NCBI RefSeq assembly: GCF_000218235.1
Contig: NZ_GL945017.1
Coordinates: 2,590,952-2,654,951, forward strand
DNA: 64,000 nt
DNA from: Hallella multisaccharivorax DSM 17128
GTDB taxonomy: Bacteria; Bacteroidota; Bacteroidia; Bacteroidales; Bacteroidaceae
Direction: 5' to 3'
In this document: positions 1-7,609 of the stretch, in pieces
Layout of the letters: every line of letters starts with the position of its first letter
How positions within the stretch are numbered: the stretch's first letter is position 1
Position numbers and translations under genes: made by a program
Notes under the pieces: model-generated
Told to the model about the DNA's origin: nothing
Databases searched by the model: none
What the model saw: only the letters and a program-made list of their open reading frames with translations

Positions 1-189
1 AGGAAAACCGTGAGTTTTTCCTTGCCGCTGTCATATACCCGACCGTTTTCTGCAACAGCACCGCACAACAGGATGTCGTCCCTGTGCAGGGTGGCCCCCC
101 GTGGGCCACCTATAATAATGTGCGACCGATGAATCAGCGGTTGGGACGGTGTCTGTGGTAGGGCACGGGGCCCTACCCTGCACTACACC
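1..189. repeat. Left copy of a 189-bp direct repeat flanking the ATPase gene
   Basis: This segment matches 1771-1959 with only about four mismatches. It holds the distal part of a hairpin (its left half lies outside the window), a spacer of about 50 bp and BIME copy 1. The period is 1770 bp and the segment between the copies is the AAA-ATPase/nuclease gene. Because the window starts inside the repeat, a second copy of the gene could lie just to the left. The two copies could recombine to delete or duplicate the gene. Confidence 0.9.
84..183. repeat. BIME copy 1 (paired REP-like palindromes)
   Basis: Reference description of the family. Left arm: GTGCAGG followed by hairpin GTGGCCC-CCC-GTGGGCCAC. 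Spacer: TATAATAATGTGCGACC then GGTTGGGAC. Right arm: hairpin GTAGGGC-ACGGG-GCCCTAC followed by CCTGCAC. The two arms are inverted relative to each other, and the element ends GTGCAGGGT...ACCCTGCAC, often extended to CAGTGCAG...CTGCACTG. The last base supplies the G of the TAG stop codon of the ATPase gene. I call it BIME-like from its architecture; no family database was searched. Confidence 0.85.
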
Positions 190-1724
190 ACCTTCCAGCC
201 ATCGATGCAGCGCCGCTCTCTGTTGAAGTTCACGCCGACCTTGAACAGCCTGCGCCGGTCCATGGCGAAAGGCTGGGCATAACCCTTTTCTTCGATCTGC
301 CGCAACGCCTCGTCGGCAGACTTGTCGTACTTGAACTCGAAGATGTAGATATAATCTTTCGTCTTGGCGATCATGTCGACACGGCCATCGGAGAGGGTGC
401 GCTCCACCTCAACATAGAACCCCAACAGCAACGTGATGAGGTAGAAAGCATTCTGGAAATACTTCTCCGCATCGCCCACTATCTCATAACTCACGCCACT
501 GAACAGCGTCGACATGCGACGCATGAAAGCATCCGGATTGCCCTTCTCCAATTCGTTTACGAAATGACCAATGAACATCGGTCCACCACCGCCCTCCACA
601 TGTGTATAGAAGGGAAGCAAGTAGTTGGCCCACCCCTCCTCAACCTCCTCGTTGGGATAGCCGAGGATATACAGGCCGAAGCGCTTGTCATAGTCCTTCA
701 CCGTGAGGTAACCGCTCTGGTAGATGATAGGAATGGGACTCACACTCAGGGAGTCGATGGAGTTGAGAAAGTCGGCTGACACCTGCTGCTCCGTCAAGTC
801 AGGAAGATAGAAGTCATCACGCTTGAGCAAATCGACCAAGAAGGACGGAGTGCCCGTCTCAAACCAATAGCTGCCGTACTCGCCTGCGTTGAACGTGGAG
901 AGCACGGAGAATGGATTGTAAATACCTACTCCATTCTGACGAAAATGATAACCGTCGTAACGTTTCTTCAGATGGGCGCATGCCTCCTCGTAAGTCTCGT
1001 CGTGATCCTCACCCAACCTGCGGATACTCTCTTCGAAACAGCTCTTCAACTCTTCCTCCGTGATGCCGCAGATAGTCTGATAATACTGATTCATTGAGAT
1101 ATCAATGAGGTTGTTCAGATCCGAGAACACACTCACCTTGCCGAATTTCGTCACACCGGTGAAGAATGCGAACTTGAAGTAGCGATCGCACGACTTCACT
1201 ACGCCGTAGAACGATTTCAGGATGATACGGTACTCTTCCTGCAGTCTCTCATTGCCGATGGTGGACAGCATGGGCTTGTCGTACTCATCCACAAGCAGCA
1301 CGATACGCTTACCGCTTTTCTCTGCGGCCGCCTTGATGACATATTCAAAGCGCTGCCCAGCTTCACGAAGTCCTGGGCCATGTCCGTATTCCTCCTCAAG
1401 GGGAACAAGGAAGGCATTGATCTTGTCCAGCAGTGACTCCACCGTCTGGTATTGGCCTGTATTGAGATCAAGATGAAGCACGAGATAGGTGTTCCACTCC
1501 TGTTCCAACTGCTCTATCGACAGCCCATGGAACAGATCCCTCCGTCCGGAGAAGTAAGCCTCCATCGTACTGATGAGTAGCGACTTACCGAAACGACGCG
1601 GACGGGAAAGAAAATAATATTTCCCCTCATCAGCAAGTTTATATATCAAACCCGTCTTATCAATATAAACATATCCGCCTTGACGGATATCTTCAAAGCT
1701 CTGTATTCCTATCGGATATTTCAT
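183..1724 (-). CDS. AAA-ATPase-like protein with C-terminal PD-(D/E)XK nuclease-like domain
   Basis: The 513-residue protein begins MKYPIGIQSFEDIR. A Walker A-like motif, RPRRFGKS, is at residues 41-48. The C-terminus has GRVDM at about 447 and FEFK at about 462-465, the D and E-x-K pattern of PD-(D/E)XK nucleases. This domain pair (AAA-ATPase-like plus DUF1703-type) is abundant and often multicopy in Bacteroidales; its cellular role is not established, though ATP-dependent nucleic-acid processing is plausible. I chose the start at 1724 because the reading frame further upstream runs through repeat sequence and because a TTG-N20-TATCTTTG promoter sits at 1741-1771. It is the last gene of the exopolysaccharide region but probably a separate transcription unit. 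Confidence 0.85.
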   Translation of the reverse strand: MKYPIGIQSFEDIRQGGYVYIDKTGLIYKLADEGKYYFLSRPRRFGKSLLISTMEAYFSGRRDLFHGLSIEQLEQEWNTYLVLHLDLNTGQYQTVESLLDKINAFLVPLEEEYGHGPGLREAGQRFEYVIKAAAEKSGKRIVLLVDEYDKPMLSTIGNERLQEEYRIILKSFYGVVKSCDRYFKFAFFTGVTKFGKVSVFSDLNNLIDISMNQYYQTICGITEEELKSCFEESIRRLGEDHDETYEEACAHLKKRYDGYHFRQNGVGIYNPFSVLSTFNAGEYGSYWFETGTPSFLVDLLKRDDFYLPDLTEQQVSADFLNSIDSLSVSPIPIIYQSGYLTVKDYDKRFGLYILGYPNEEVEEGWANYLLPFYTHVEGGGGPMFIGHFVNELEKGNPDAFMRRMSTLFSGVSYEIVGDAEKYFQNAFYLITLLLGFYVEVERTLSDGRVDMIAKTKDYIYIFEFKYDKSADEALRQIEEKGYAQPFAMDRRRLFKVGVNFNRERRCIDGWKVV

Positions 1725-1740
1725 AGCGCGGTATTTTTCG

Positions 1741-1771
1741 CAAAGATAAACAATAAAAACAACAGCGGCAA
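1741..1771 (-). promoter_or_regulatory. Promoter of the ATPase gene
   Basis: On the minus strand TTG (1771-1769), 20 bp, then TATCTTTG (1748-1741) match the Bacteroidetes -33/-7 pattern. It lies 17 bp upstream of the ATG at 1724 and partly inside the hairpin at 1763-1800. Confidence 0.65.
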
Positions 1772-1800
1772 GGAAAACCGTGAGTTTTTCCTTGCCGCTG
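1763..1800. terminator. Perfect 15-bp hairpin
   Basis: CAGCGGCAAGGAAAA pairs perfectly with TTTTCCTTGCCGCTG around an 8-nt loop. On the minus strand it is followed by a T-rich run (TTGTTTTTATTG), so it could terminate transcripts from the exopolysaccharide genes to its right. It also overlaps the -33 region of the ATPase promoter. The hairpin is part of the flanking direct repeat. Confidence 0.6.
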
Positions 1801-1959
1801 TCATATACCCGACCGTTTTCTGCAACAGCACCGCACAACAGGATGTCGTCCCTGTGCACGGTGGCCCCCCGTGGGCCACCTATAATAATGTGCGACCAAT
1901 GAATCAGCGGTTGGGACATTGTCTGTGGTAGGGCACAGGGCCCTACCCTGCACTACACC
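1771..1959. repeat. Right copy of the 189-bp direct repeat flanking the ATPase gene
   Basis: It matches 1-189 apart from about four substitutions and includes BIME copy 2. The repeat ends just before the stop codon of the sugar-phosphate transferase gene. Confidence 0.9.
1854..1953. repeat. BIME copy 2
   Basis: Full element of 100 bp with a GTGGCCC/GGGCCAC left hairpin and a GTAGGGC/GCCCTAC right hairpin. The left terminus carries CACGG instead of CAGGG. It lies between the ATPase gene and the sugar-phosphate transferase gene. Confidence 0.85.
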
Positions 1960-1970
1960 GAAAAAAAACA

Positions 1971-2606
1971 TTATATCAGCTGGCCACCATACAGCATCTT
2001 CCGACCTAAGACCGTACAGACAATCATCTGCAGATCCTTGAGGAAAGAGTAGTGATGGAGATAGTAGCGATTGATACGAATCTTGTCAGGATAAATAACG
2101 TTGTCGTTGTATTCCTCGATAGCTTGCATACCTTTCTCCTTGCCTATCTGCTCAAGGATATATTCCTCATCGCGGTATTTCAAGCTTGCGGGGCCAGTGA
2201 TACCCGGTTTTAGCTTTAGTATCTCTCGGTCCTCGCCTCCCAGCACATCGGCATAACCCGGTACATCAGGGCGCGGTCCCACAAAGCTCATGTCGCCCTT
2301 GAGCACATTCCATAGCTCTGGGAGTTCGTCGAGTTTATACCGTCTAAGCTTCTCGCCCAAAGGCGTAACTCGGTATTGCTCTGCTGCGGCGACAGTCTGC
2401 CGCTCCATGGGGACTGCTGACATCGACCGGAACTTATAGATGGTGAACAGCCTTCCGTACTGTCCCACCCGCTTCTGTCTGAAGATAACCGGCCCATCCG
2501 GCATCTGGGTCTTGATGAGGATCGCAACAACCAAAAGCACAGGACTCAGACAAACAAGGCCAATGAGAGAAACCGTGCGGTCAAAAATATACTTTAGCAT
2601 CTTCAT
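1971..2606 (-). CDS. Undecaprenyl-phosphate sugar-1-phosphate transferase (WcaJ/PglC type)
   Basis: The 211-residue protein has one N-terminal hydrophobic segment (about residues 10-30) followed by a catalytic domain with FRQKRVGQYGRLFTIYKFRSM, ELPELWNVLKGDMSFVGPRP and LKPGITG. These are hallmarks of bacterial sugar transferases that load the first sugar-1-phosphate onto undecaprenyl phosphate at the inner membrane. The length fits the short, single-domain PglC-like enzymes rather than the long WcaJ form. It is the distal end of the minus-strand exopolysaccharide genes and probably primes the repeat unit built by the transferases upstream. The substrate sugar cannot be told from sequence. Confidence 0.93.
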   Translation of the reverse strand: MKMLKYIFDRTVSLIGLVCLSPVLLVVAILIKTQMPDGPVIFRQKRVGQYGRLFTIYKFRSMSAVPMERQTVAAAEQYRVTPLGEKLRRYKLDELPELWNVLKGDMSFVGPRPDVPGYADVLGGEDREILKLKPGITGPASLKYRDEEYILEQIGKEKGMQAIEEYNDNVIYPDKIRINRYYLHHYSFLKDLQMIVCTVLGRKMLYGGQLI

Positions 2607-2648
2607 TCCAAGTCGTATTTCAGATTGCCACGGATGACACAGATTGTA

Positions 2649-3245
2649 TCATTGTAAAATCTCTAAATAAAGATCATTATCTTTCAACTCTTTTATCACC
2701 TTACATCTGCTTGCCGCCATCGCACTCTTGTAAGAAGCCATATTCTCCCTTGATACCGTCTCGAAGATGCGCATACCAAGCCCAAAGCCGAGATGGTTCA
2801 TCCATCGGTTCAATTGTGTACCCAGTCCACGGCCACGCCAACGGATGTCGACCATGCGACCACGGAAGCACTTACCCCAAAAGAAACTGCGAAGGAAGAA
2901 ATAACCGATATAATCTTTTTGTCCGATCTCACCCGTGCTTTGAATCATGTAAGCTAAGAAAGCAGGATTGCGCTGTAACTGACGAATGCTCCGATTATCG
3001 AAGCCATGAGGGTGGAAGAAACGAAAAGCTTCCTCTGGCTGACGGGCAAAGAACGCAACGACATCCACCGTTGCACAGTCATGCAAAGGCACTATCGCAT
3101 AAGGCAACTCTTTCCCCCAGTCAGCAGTGACGGCTCTTAGCCTATGTCCGTAGCGAATGGCAAACAACTGACCGTTGAGCCAGTCGGCACCATTCCAGAC
3201 CAACGGAAGATGGTCGCGGAGGAAATGTGCAAGTTGATAAAGCAT
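2649..3245 (-). CDS. GNAT-like acyltransferase
   Basis: The 198-residue protein carries a central VDIRWRGRGLGTQLNRWM segment, which fits the acetyl-CoA pyrophosphate-binding R/Q-x-x-G-x-G/A loop of GNAT enzymes, and ends with a typical NMASYKSAMAA helix. It lies 42 bp upstream of the initiating sugar-phosphate transferase. In exopolysaccharide clusters such enzymes commonly acetylate an amino-sugar nucleotide or the growing oligosaccharide; that role here is inferred from position. The N-terminal half is less recognisable. Confidence 0.7.
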   Translation of the reverse strand: MLYQLAHFLRDHLPLVWNGADWLNGQLFAIRYGHRLRAVTADWGKELPYAIVPLHDCATVDVVAFFARQPEEAFRFFHPHGFDNRSIRQLQRNPAFLAYMIQSTGEIGQKDYIGYFFLRSFFWGKCFRGRMVDIRWRGRGLGTQLNRWMNHLGFGLGMRIFETVSRENMASYKSAMAASRCKVIKELKDNDLYLEILQ

Positions 3246-3319
3246 GATATTACTTGTTTGTTGACACAGGTTTCTTAAATTATGGAAGATCCATCCGTAA
3301 CCATTTTACTATCGTCCCA

Positions 3320-3442
3320 GTGCAGGGTGGCCCCCTGTGGGCCACCTATAATAACGTTCGACCGATGAATCCCCCTGGTCGCAATGTTGTTTTCAGTGGT
3401 TGGGACATGATTTGTGGTAGGGCACTGGGCCCTACCCTGCAC
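3320..3442. repeat. BIME copy 3 (long-spacer form)
   Basis: A 123-bp copy carrying about 23 extra bases in the spacer (CCCCCTGGTCGCAATGTTG...). It shares this insertion with copy 4, so one of the two arose from the other. Confidence 0.85.
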
Positions 3443-3522
3443 TGTAACCGGATGGCGGGGGGATGTCGTGGATGGCCGATGCAACCAAGATGGGGGAGTA
3501 TGTCGAGCCGGATGGCCTCTCA

Positions 3523-3645
3523 GTGCAGGGTGGCCCCCTGTGGGCCACCTATAATAATGTTCGACCGATGAATCCCCCCTGTCGCAATGTTGTTTTCAGT
3601 GGTTGGGACATGATTTGTGGTAGGGCACTGGGCCCTACCCTGCAC
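3523..3645. repeat. BIME copy 4 (long-spacer form)
   Basis: Near-identical to copy 3, 203 bp downstream in the same orientation. The 80 bp between them contains a GATGGCNNNNNNATG-type short repeat but no gene. Confidence 0.85.
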
Positions 3646-3669
3646 TGCTAATGCAACGATGCTGTACGA

Positions 3670-5139
3670 TCAGCGGGTACGGCTCTTCACCCCTTTTGTG
3701 GAAGGGTTAGGGGAAAGACTATCATAGTATTCGAGCAACGCTTGCCACACATCACGTTGTTCATAGCGCTCATGGATCATCCGCGGTGCGTTATCGGCCA
3801 TGCGCCTCACCTCGGCAGGATGGAGGACAAACCATTGCATGGCCTCCGTCAAGGCCAGCGTGATGTCGTGCAGGTGACCTTTCTTGTCAAGTGGCGAAGG
3901 GATAATTCTCCCATTAAGTCCATCTTTGATGATCTCATTTGATCCGTTGACATCCGTCACGATGGAGGCCAGTCCCATAGCTCCCGCTTCCATCGGCACA
4001 TTGGGAAAGCCCTCGCGGTAAGAAGGAAAGACAAGGGCATCGGCCACTAAGAGGAGAGGCCGCACGTCATGCTTGAGCCCTACATACCTCACTGCTTCAT
4101 CGTGGAGAAAGAACTGGCGCACGTCGTCGGGGATCGCATCGCCCTCCTCCATCTGGCCGACGAGAAGGAGACGAACGGAGCCCATAACTTCTTTACCAAC
4201 CCCTATCTGCCCTTTCCGTCTTTCCACCTCACCTAAACGTCTTTCTGTCTCCTCAACAATTTGTTCTTTTTGTCTTTCTGTCTCCTCAACAATCTGTTCT
4301 TTCTGTCTTTCTGTCTCGTCCCCAATCTGTTCTTTCTGTCTTTCTGTCTCGTCCCCAATCTGTTCTTTCTGTCTTTCTGTCTCCTCAACAATTTGTCTTT
4401 CCGTCAAGTGCTTCATGGCCTGTGCCAGCTCCCTCATACCTTTATCGTTTGTCATTCTCCCGATAAAGACAAACACGAAGTCGTCGTCAGAGAAGCCCAG
4501 TTTCTGTCGCCACGACCGCCGCAGGTCATCGATATCCTCATCGGTGACCTTGTCATAGGGAGCCTGAATATAATCAGCAACGGTCTGTCGTCGGGAGAGA
4601 TGCCGTGTATCCTTCCCATTGATATTACCGAAATGTAGCACGCGCAGCGGTTTTCGGGTGATATGGTCCGTCTTCAACGAGTGAAGCACACCGTTACCCT
4701 CAGGGATGACATTGGTGGCACAACAACAGGTGACACGCTCCATTGCCTTGAGCAGACCACGCATCAGACCGTGCACACCCTGATAGCGTAACCCCGTGAC
4801 GGTATAGACGCGGTGGGGCACGCGTGCCGCCCATGCCGCCATCATTGCCAAGAGCGATCCCTTGGGCGTATTGGCATGCACACACCACGGACGCTCACGG
4901 CAGAAGAGGCGGTAGAGGTCCCGCAGTGACCGCAGGTCTTGGAGTGGACTTATCTCTCGCCGCATCGGCACGTTGACCACGCGGATGCCCTCGCGTTCCG
5001 CCACCTTGTTGAGCACGCCCGTGTCGGATGCCACGCCCACGACATCATAGTACTGGCTGAGGAAGCGCAACTGACCCTCCAACAGGCCCTCAAGACTGAT
5101 GTCGGCCGTGGTGAGACGGATGAGTTTCTTCTTGTCCAT
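3670..5139 (-). CDS. GT4-family glycosyltransferase with a 33-bp repeat expansion
   Basis: The 489-residue protein starts MDKKKLIRLTTADISLEG, the usual start of this exopolysaccharide GT4 group; a start at 5181 would add 14 residues. The C-terminal Rossmann half shows FVFIGRM, FPSYREGFPNVPMEAGAMG (the E-x7-E nucleotide-sugar motif) and NEIIKDGLNG. Between the first donor-domain strand and SVRLLLVGQM sits a charged stretch of repeated ETERQKEQI(G/V)(D/E) units, about 50 residues that other GT4 enzymes lack. It should form a helical or coiled-coil protrusion. The enzyme probably adds one sugar of the repeat unit at the cytoplasmic face; donor and acceptor are unknown. Confidence 0.9.
   Translation of the reverse strand: MDKKKLIRLTTADISLEGLLEGQLRFLSQYYDVVGVASDTGVLNKVAEREGIRVVNVPMRREISPLQDLRSLRDLYRLFCRERPWCVHANTPKGSLLAMMAAWAARVPHRVYTVTGLRYQGVHGLMRGLLKAMERVTCCCATNVIPEGNGVLHSLKTDHITRKPLRVLHFGNINGKDTRHLSRRQTVADYIQAPYDKVTDEDIDDLRRSWRQKLGFSDDDFVFVFIGRMTNDKGMRELAQAMKHLTERQIVEETERQKEQIGDETERQKEQIGDETERQKEQIVEETERQKEQIVEETERRLGEVERRKGQIGVGKEVMGSVRLLLVGQMEEGDAIPDDVRQFFLHDEAVRYVGLKHDVRPLLLVADALVFPSYREGFPNVPMEAGAMGLASIVTDVNGSNEIIKDGLNGRIIPSPLDKKGHLHDITLALTEAMQWFVLHPAEVRRMADNAPRMIHERYEQRDVWQALLEYYDSLSPNPSTKGVKSRTR
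4241..4396. repeat. 33-bp coding tandem repeat (about 4.7 copies)
   Basis: Units CTTTCTGTCTCSTCMMCAAT...GT begin at 4241, 4274, 4307, 4340 and 4373. The period of 33 bp is a whole number of codons, so copy-number change keeps the glycosyltransferase in frame. Units differ by a few bases only, which suggests recent expansion. Confidence 0.92.
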
Positions 5140-5371
5140 TAATTTTTTATCGATTATTCCCATTATTCCGCTGTTTTCCACTCGCTGATGGTCCTTTCCG
5201 ACGAAGAGAAGTTAATGTCTGGATGCCTACCGGATAATATACCATAGCGACAACTTCTTTCTGAAAATATCAAATCGGGCTGCGTAAGCAGAAGAAGCAC
5301 CTACGCTACCGAAAACTGCCTATCTATGCAAAGATACCTATTCTATTCGGTATAACCCCTATCATGCACGC

Positions 5372-6481
5372 TTAAAATAGCCTAAAAACATCACGATAAA
5401 CATGTTCGTACTGTTCCACTGTTCGTTGTATATCAAACCGTTGAGCCCGTTCCCAGCATCTGTCAGCCACCTGGCGGTAGAAATCGTTGTCGGCGGCGAG
5501 ACGGGCGATGATGTCGGCCAGGGCCTTGTCGTCGCCTTCGGTGAACAGGATGCCGTAGCCCTCGGTCACTTCGCGCAGCCCGTTGACCCGCGAGGCGAGG
5601 AACGGCTTACCGACCGACATGCCCTCTACATTGCTCAGCGAGAGACCCTCCCAGTGGCTCGACATGCAGATGACATCAGAGCTCCGAAGGATGCGAGCCA
5701 CATCGGTGCGCATGCCCCAGAACCGCACACGGGACACCACGCCTAACCTCTCGGCCAGAGCTCTCACCGTGTCCATGCGCACGCCGGAGCCCACCAGCCA
5801 CAGCTTCACGTTATCGGGCAACAGCTTCAGGGCGCGTACCAGCGTGTCCTGGTCTTTCGCCTCACGGAATCCTGCCACCATAGTCACGATGAAATCACCA
5901 TTTTGTCGGCAGGTCTCGGCTGGCGTCAGGGGCGCAGCATCGTGAAATGCATGCACATCGATTCCATTGTTGATAGTCGTGATGCGGTGATAGCACGATG
6001 AGCCCGGATCAAGCCACTTACCACCCATGTATTCCCGCAGCTTCTCCTCGGCAATCTTCGAGATGCAGATGATGTGATCGTAGCGCCCATACATCCAGCT
6101 CTCCACCGGCGCATACCACTTCCACTGGCGCTTGCGGTTGGACGTGTTGTGCTCCGTAGTGCAGAGCCCGACATGACAAAACAGCGAGGCAATGGCTACA
6201 AAGAGCTGGGGCGATGAGTTATGGGTATGCACAATATCGTAACGTCGCATGATAGGGACGAGTCTCAGCACGAGCAGGGGGTTATAGACGCTCCTGCCAA
6301 GGTCCCACACGCGGATACCCGGATTCTCACGGTGCAGCCGTACCATGAGCGGCGTGTCCTCACCGTCGAAGACACACACGTCGACCTCATGACCCATGGC
6401 CCGTAGACGCGGAATGAGATTCACCACGAGCGTCTCAGCGCCACCGGTACAGAGCGAAGTGATAACCTGAAGAATACGCAT
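5372..6481 (-). CDS. GT4-family glycosyltransferase
   Basis: The 369-residue protein opens with MRILQVITSLCTGGAETLV, the N-terminal Rossmann strand and glycine-rich acceptor loop of GT4 enzymes. THNSSPQLF and INNGID follow at mid-protein, and SSHWEGLSLSNVEGMSVGKP carries the catalytic-face E-x7-E motif. It probably transfers a sugar to the lipid-linked repeat unit. The gene ends 190 bp before the next gene in the same direction, so that gene may have its own promoter; a lone TATCTTTG -7 element lies at 5336-5329. Confidence 0.92.
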   Translation of the reverse strand: MRILQVITSLCTGGAETLVVNLIPRLRAMGHEVDVCVFDGEDTPLMVRLHRENPGIRVWDLGRSVYNPLLVLRLVPIMRRYDIVHTHNSSPQLFVAIASLFCHVGLCTTEHNTSNRKRQWKWYAPVESWMYGRYDHIICISKIAEEKLREYMGGKWLDPGSSCYHRITTINNGIDVHAFHDAAPLTPAETCRQNGDFIVTMVAGFREAKDQDTLVRALKLLPDNVKLWLVGSGVRMDTVRALAERLGVVSRVRFWGMRTDVARILRSSDVICMSSHWEGLSLSNVEGMSVGKPFLASRVNGLREVTEGYGILFTEGDDKALADIIARLAADNDFYRQVADRCWERAQRFDIQRTVEQYEHVYRDVFRLF

Positions 6482-6497
6482 AATAACTGATTATTCA

Positions 6498-6600
6498 GTG
6501 CAGGGTGGCCCCCCGTGGGCCACCTAATATTATGTTCGACCGATTTATTACATCGGTTGGAGCATTGCTTGTGGTGTCCCACAGGGGGGGCACCCTGCAC
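6498..6600. repeat. BIME copy 5, forming the 3' end of a glycosyltransferase gene
   Basis: 103-bp copy. The right hairpin is a degenerate variant (GGTGTCCC...GGGGCACC). The upstream glycosyltransferase reads into this element and terminates on a TAA within it, so its last 16 or so residues are element-encoded. Confidence 0.85.
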
Positions 6601-7597
6601 TTGTGGAGACGTCGTGTCTGTGCATCAGCCAGCCCAACGGACGCAGGCCATGCCACCACCACGCGATAGGCGGAATCACAGTGTCGGCACGACGGCAGTA
6701 CCAGAAACGCCAATAGTTGACGGCCGCCTTAAACTTGACGAGAACCGGCACTCGGTATGCAGTAAGCTCTGTATAGGTCAGCATCGCGCCCCGCGGGCTG
6801 CCCATACGTGCACGGGTAATACCGGCCGAAAGCCCGTCCGTCTGATAGTCAGCAATATAGACCGGACGGTTGAAATAATGCAACTGGTATTGTTGGGCGA
6901 TGCGAAACCACACTAACTGCTCGGGACAGAACCGCTCGCCCGCCGTCTCAGGGAAAGGAAAAGCGCGCAACACAGACGTGCGGAACACCTCTTTCAGATC
7001 ACCAGTCACCTTCCATCGGTAACGGATCTCCATGGCGTTACAGTCGACAGACGCTTTAGGCAGCCCCGATCCGATCACCGTGAGCTCATGTCTGTCCACA
7101 TCCAGTCCGGCGACCCCTGCCATCATAGGATAATCCCTTACCTGTCGCCATTCCTCTGCGATAATCTCCACGCTGTCAGGTGGCAACTCATCATCACTGT
7201 CCAGAATGAGGGTCAGTTCGCCATTGGCATACTGCACCCCGAGGTTCACCGCCGTATGCTTGCCACCATTCGGCTTGCGGATATACGTCAGTACAGGGGC
7301 CGGCGCTGTGCCCTCCTGCGGGAAATGCCCCCTCCTCATCTCTTCCAAACAGTCAGTGCAGGGTAGGCCCCTGTGGCCTACCTCTGGCAATGTTCCAATC
7401 GCTGAGAGATGGATCGAACATTGTTTGAGGATGGGCACGGGGCCCTCCTCTGCACTGAACAACTGCGGGGTGTTGTCCGTCGACCCATCGTCCACGACAA
7501 TCCATTCAAAATCCTGGCAAGTCTGCCGACACAACGACGCATAGAGCCGTGGCAGCAACGAAGCTCGGTTGTAGGTAGGGGTAAGGATCGTTATCAT
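6548..7597 (-). CDS. GT2-family glycosyltransferase carrying an in-frame BIME insertion
   Basis: The 349-residue protein begins MITILTPTYNRASLLPRL and has DDGSTDNT and LILDSDDE, the GT-A fold strand and DxD metal site. Residues 48-81 (SAEEGPVPILKQ... to GLPCT) are encoded by BIME copy 6 and fall between DNTPQLF and DCLEEM, before the YIRKPNGGKHTAVNLG helix. This is a surface loop in GT2 enzymes, so activity may survive. The C-terminal 16 residues are encoded by BIME copy 5. Thus one gene has absorbed two repeat elements. The function is probably sugar addition in the exopolysaccharide pathway. Confidence 0.88.
   Translation of the reverse strand: MITILTPTYNRASLLPRLYASLCRQTCQDFEWIVVDDGSTDNTPQLFSAEEGPVPILKQCSIHLSAIGTLPEVGHRGLPCTDCLEEMRRGHFPQEGTAPAPVLTYIRKPNGGKHTAVNLGVQYANGELTLILDSDDELPPDSVEIIAEEWRQVRDYPMMAGVAGLDVDRHELTVIGSGLPKASVDCNAMEIRYRWKVTGDLKEVFRTSVLRAFPFPETAGERFCPEQLVWFRIAQQYQLHYFNRPVYIADYQTDGLSAGITRARMGSPRGAMLTYTELTAYRVPVLVKFKAAVNYWRFWYCRRADTVIPPIAWWWHGLRPLGWLMHRHDVSTSAGCPPCGTPQAMLQPM
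7356..7455. repeat. BIME copy 6, in frame inside a coding sequence
   Basis: 100-bp copy (104 bp counting CAGTGCAG...CTGCACTG). The left hairpin is the GTAGGCC/GGCCTAC variant; the right arm is degenerate (GATGGGC...GCCCTCCTC). No stop codon occurs in the minus frame used by the host gene. Confidence 0.88.
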
Positions 7598-7609
7598 TAC
7601 GCAATAAAA

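Noticed and set aside
183..1919. Longer start of the ATPase gene at 1919
   Set aside because: The extra 65 codons are BIME and hairpin sequence, and a promoter lies downstream of that start.
3254..3651. Small ORFs inside BIME copies (here and at most other copies)
   Set aside because: The same peptide-like strings recur at every copy because the DNA is repeated; they have no start signals of their own and change frame between copies.
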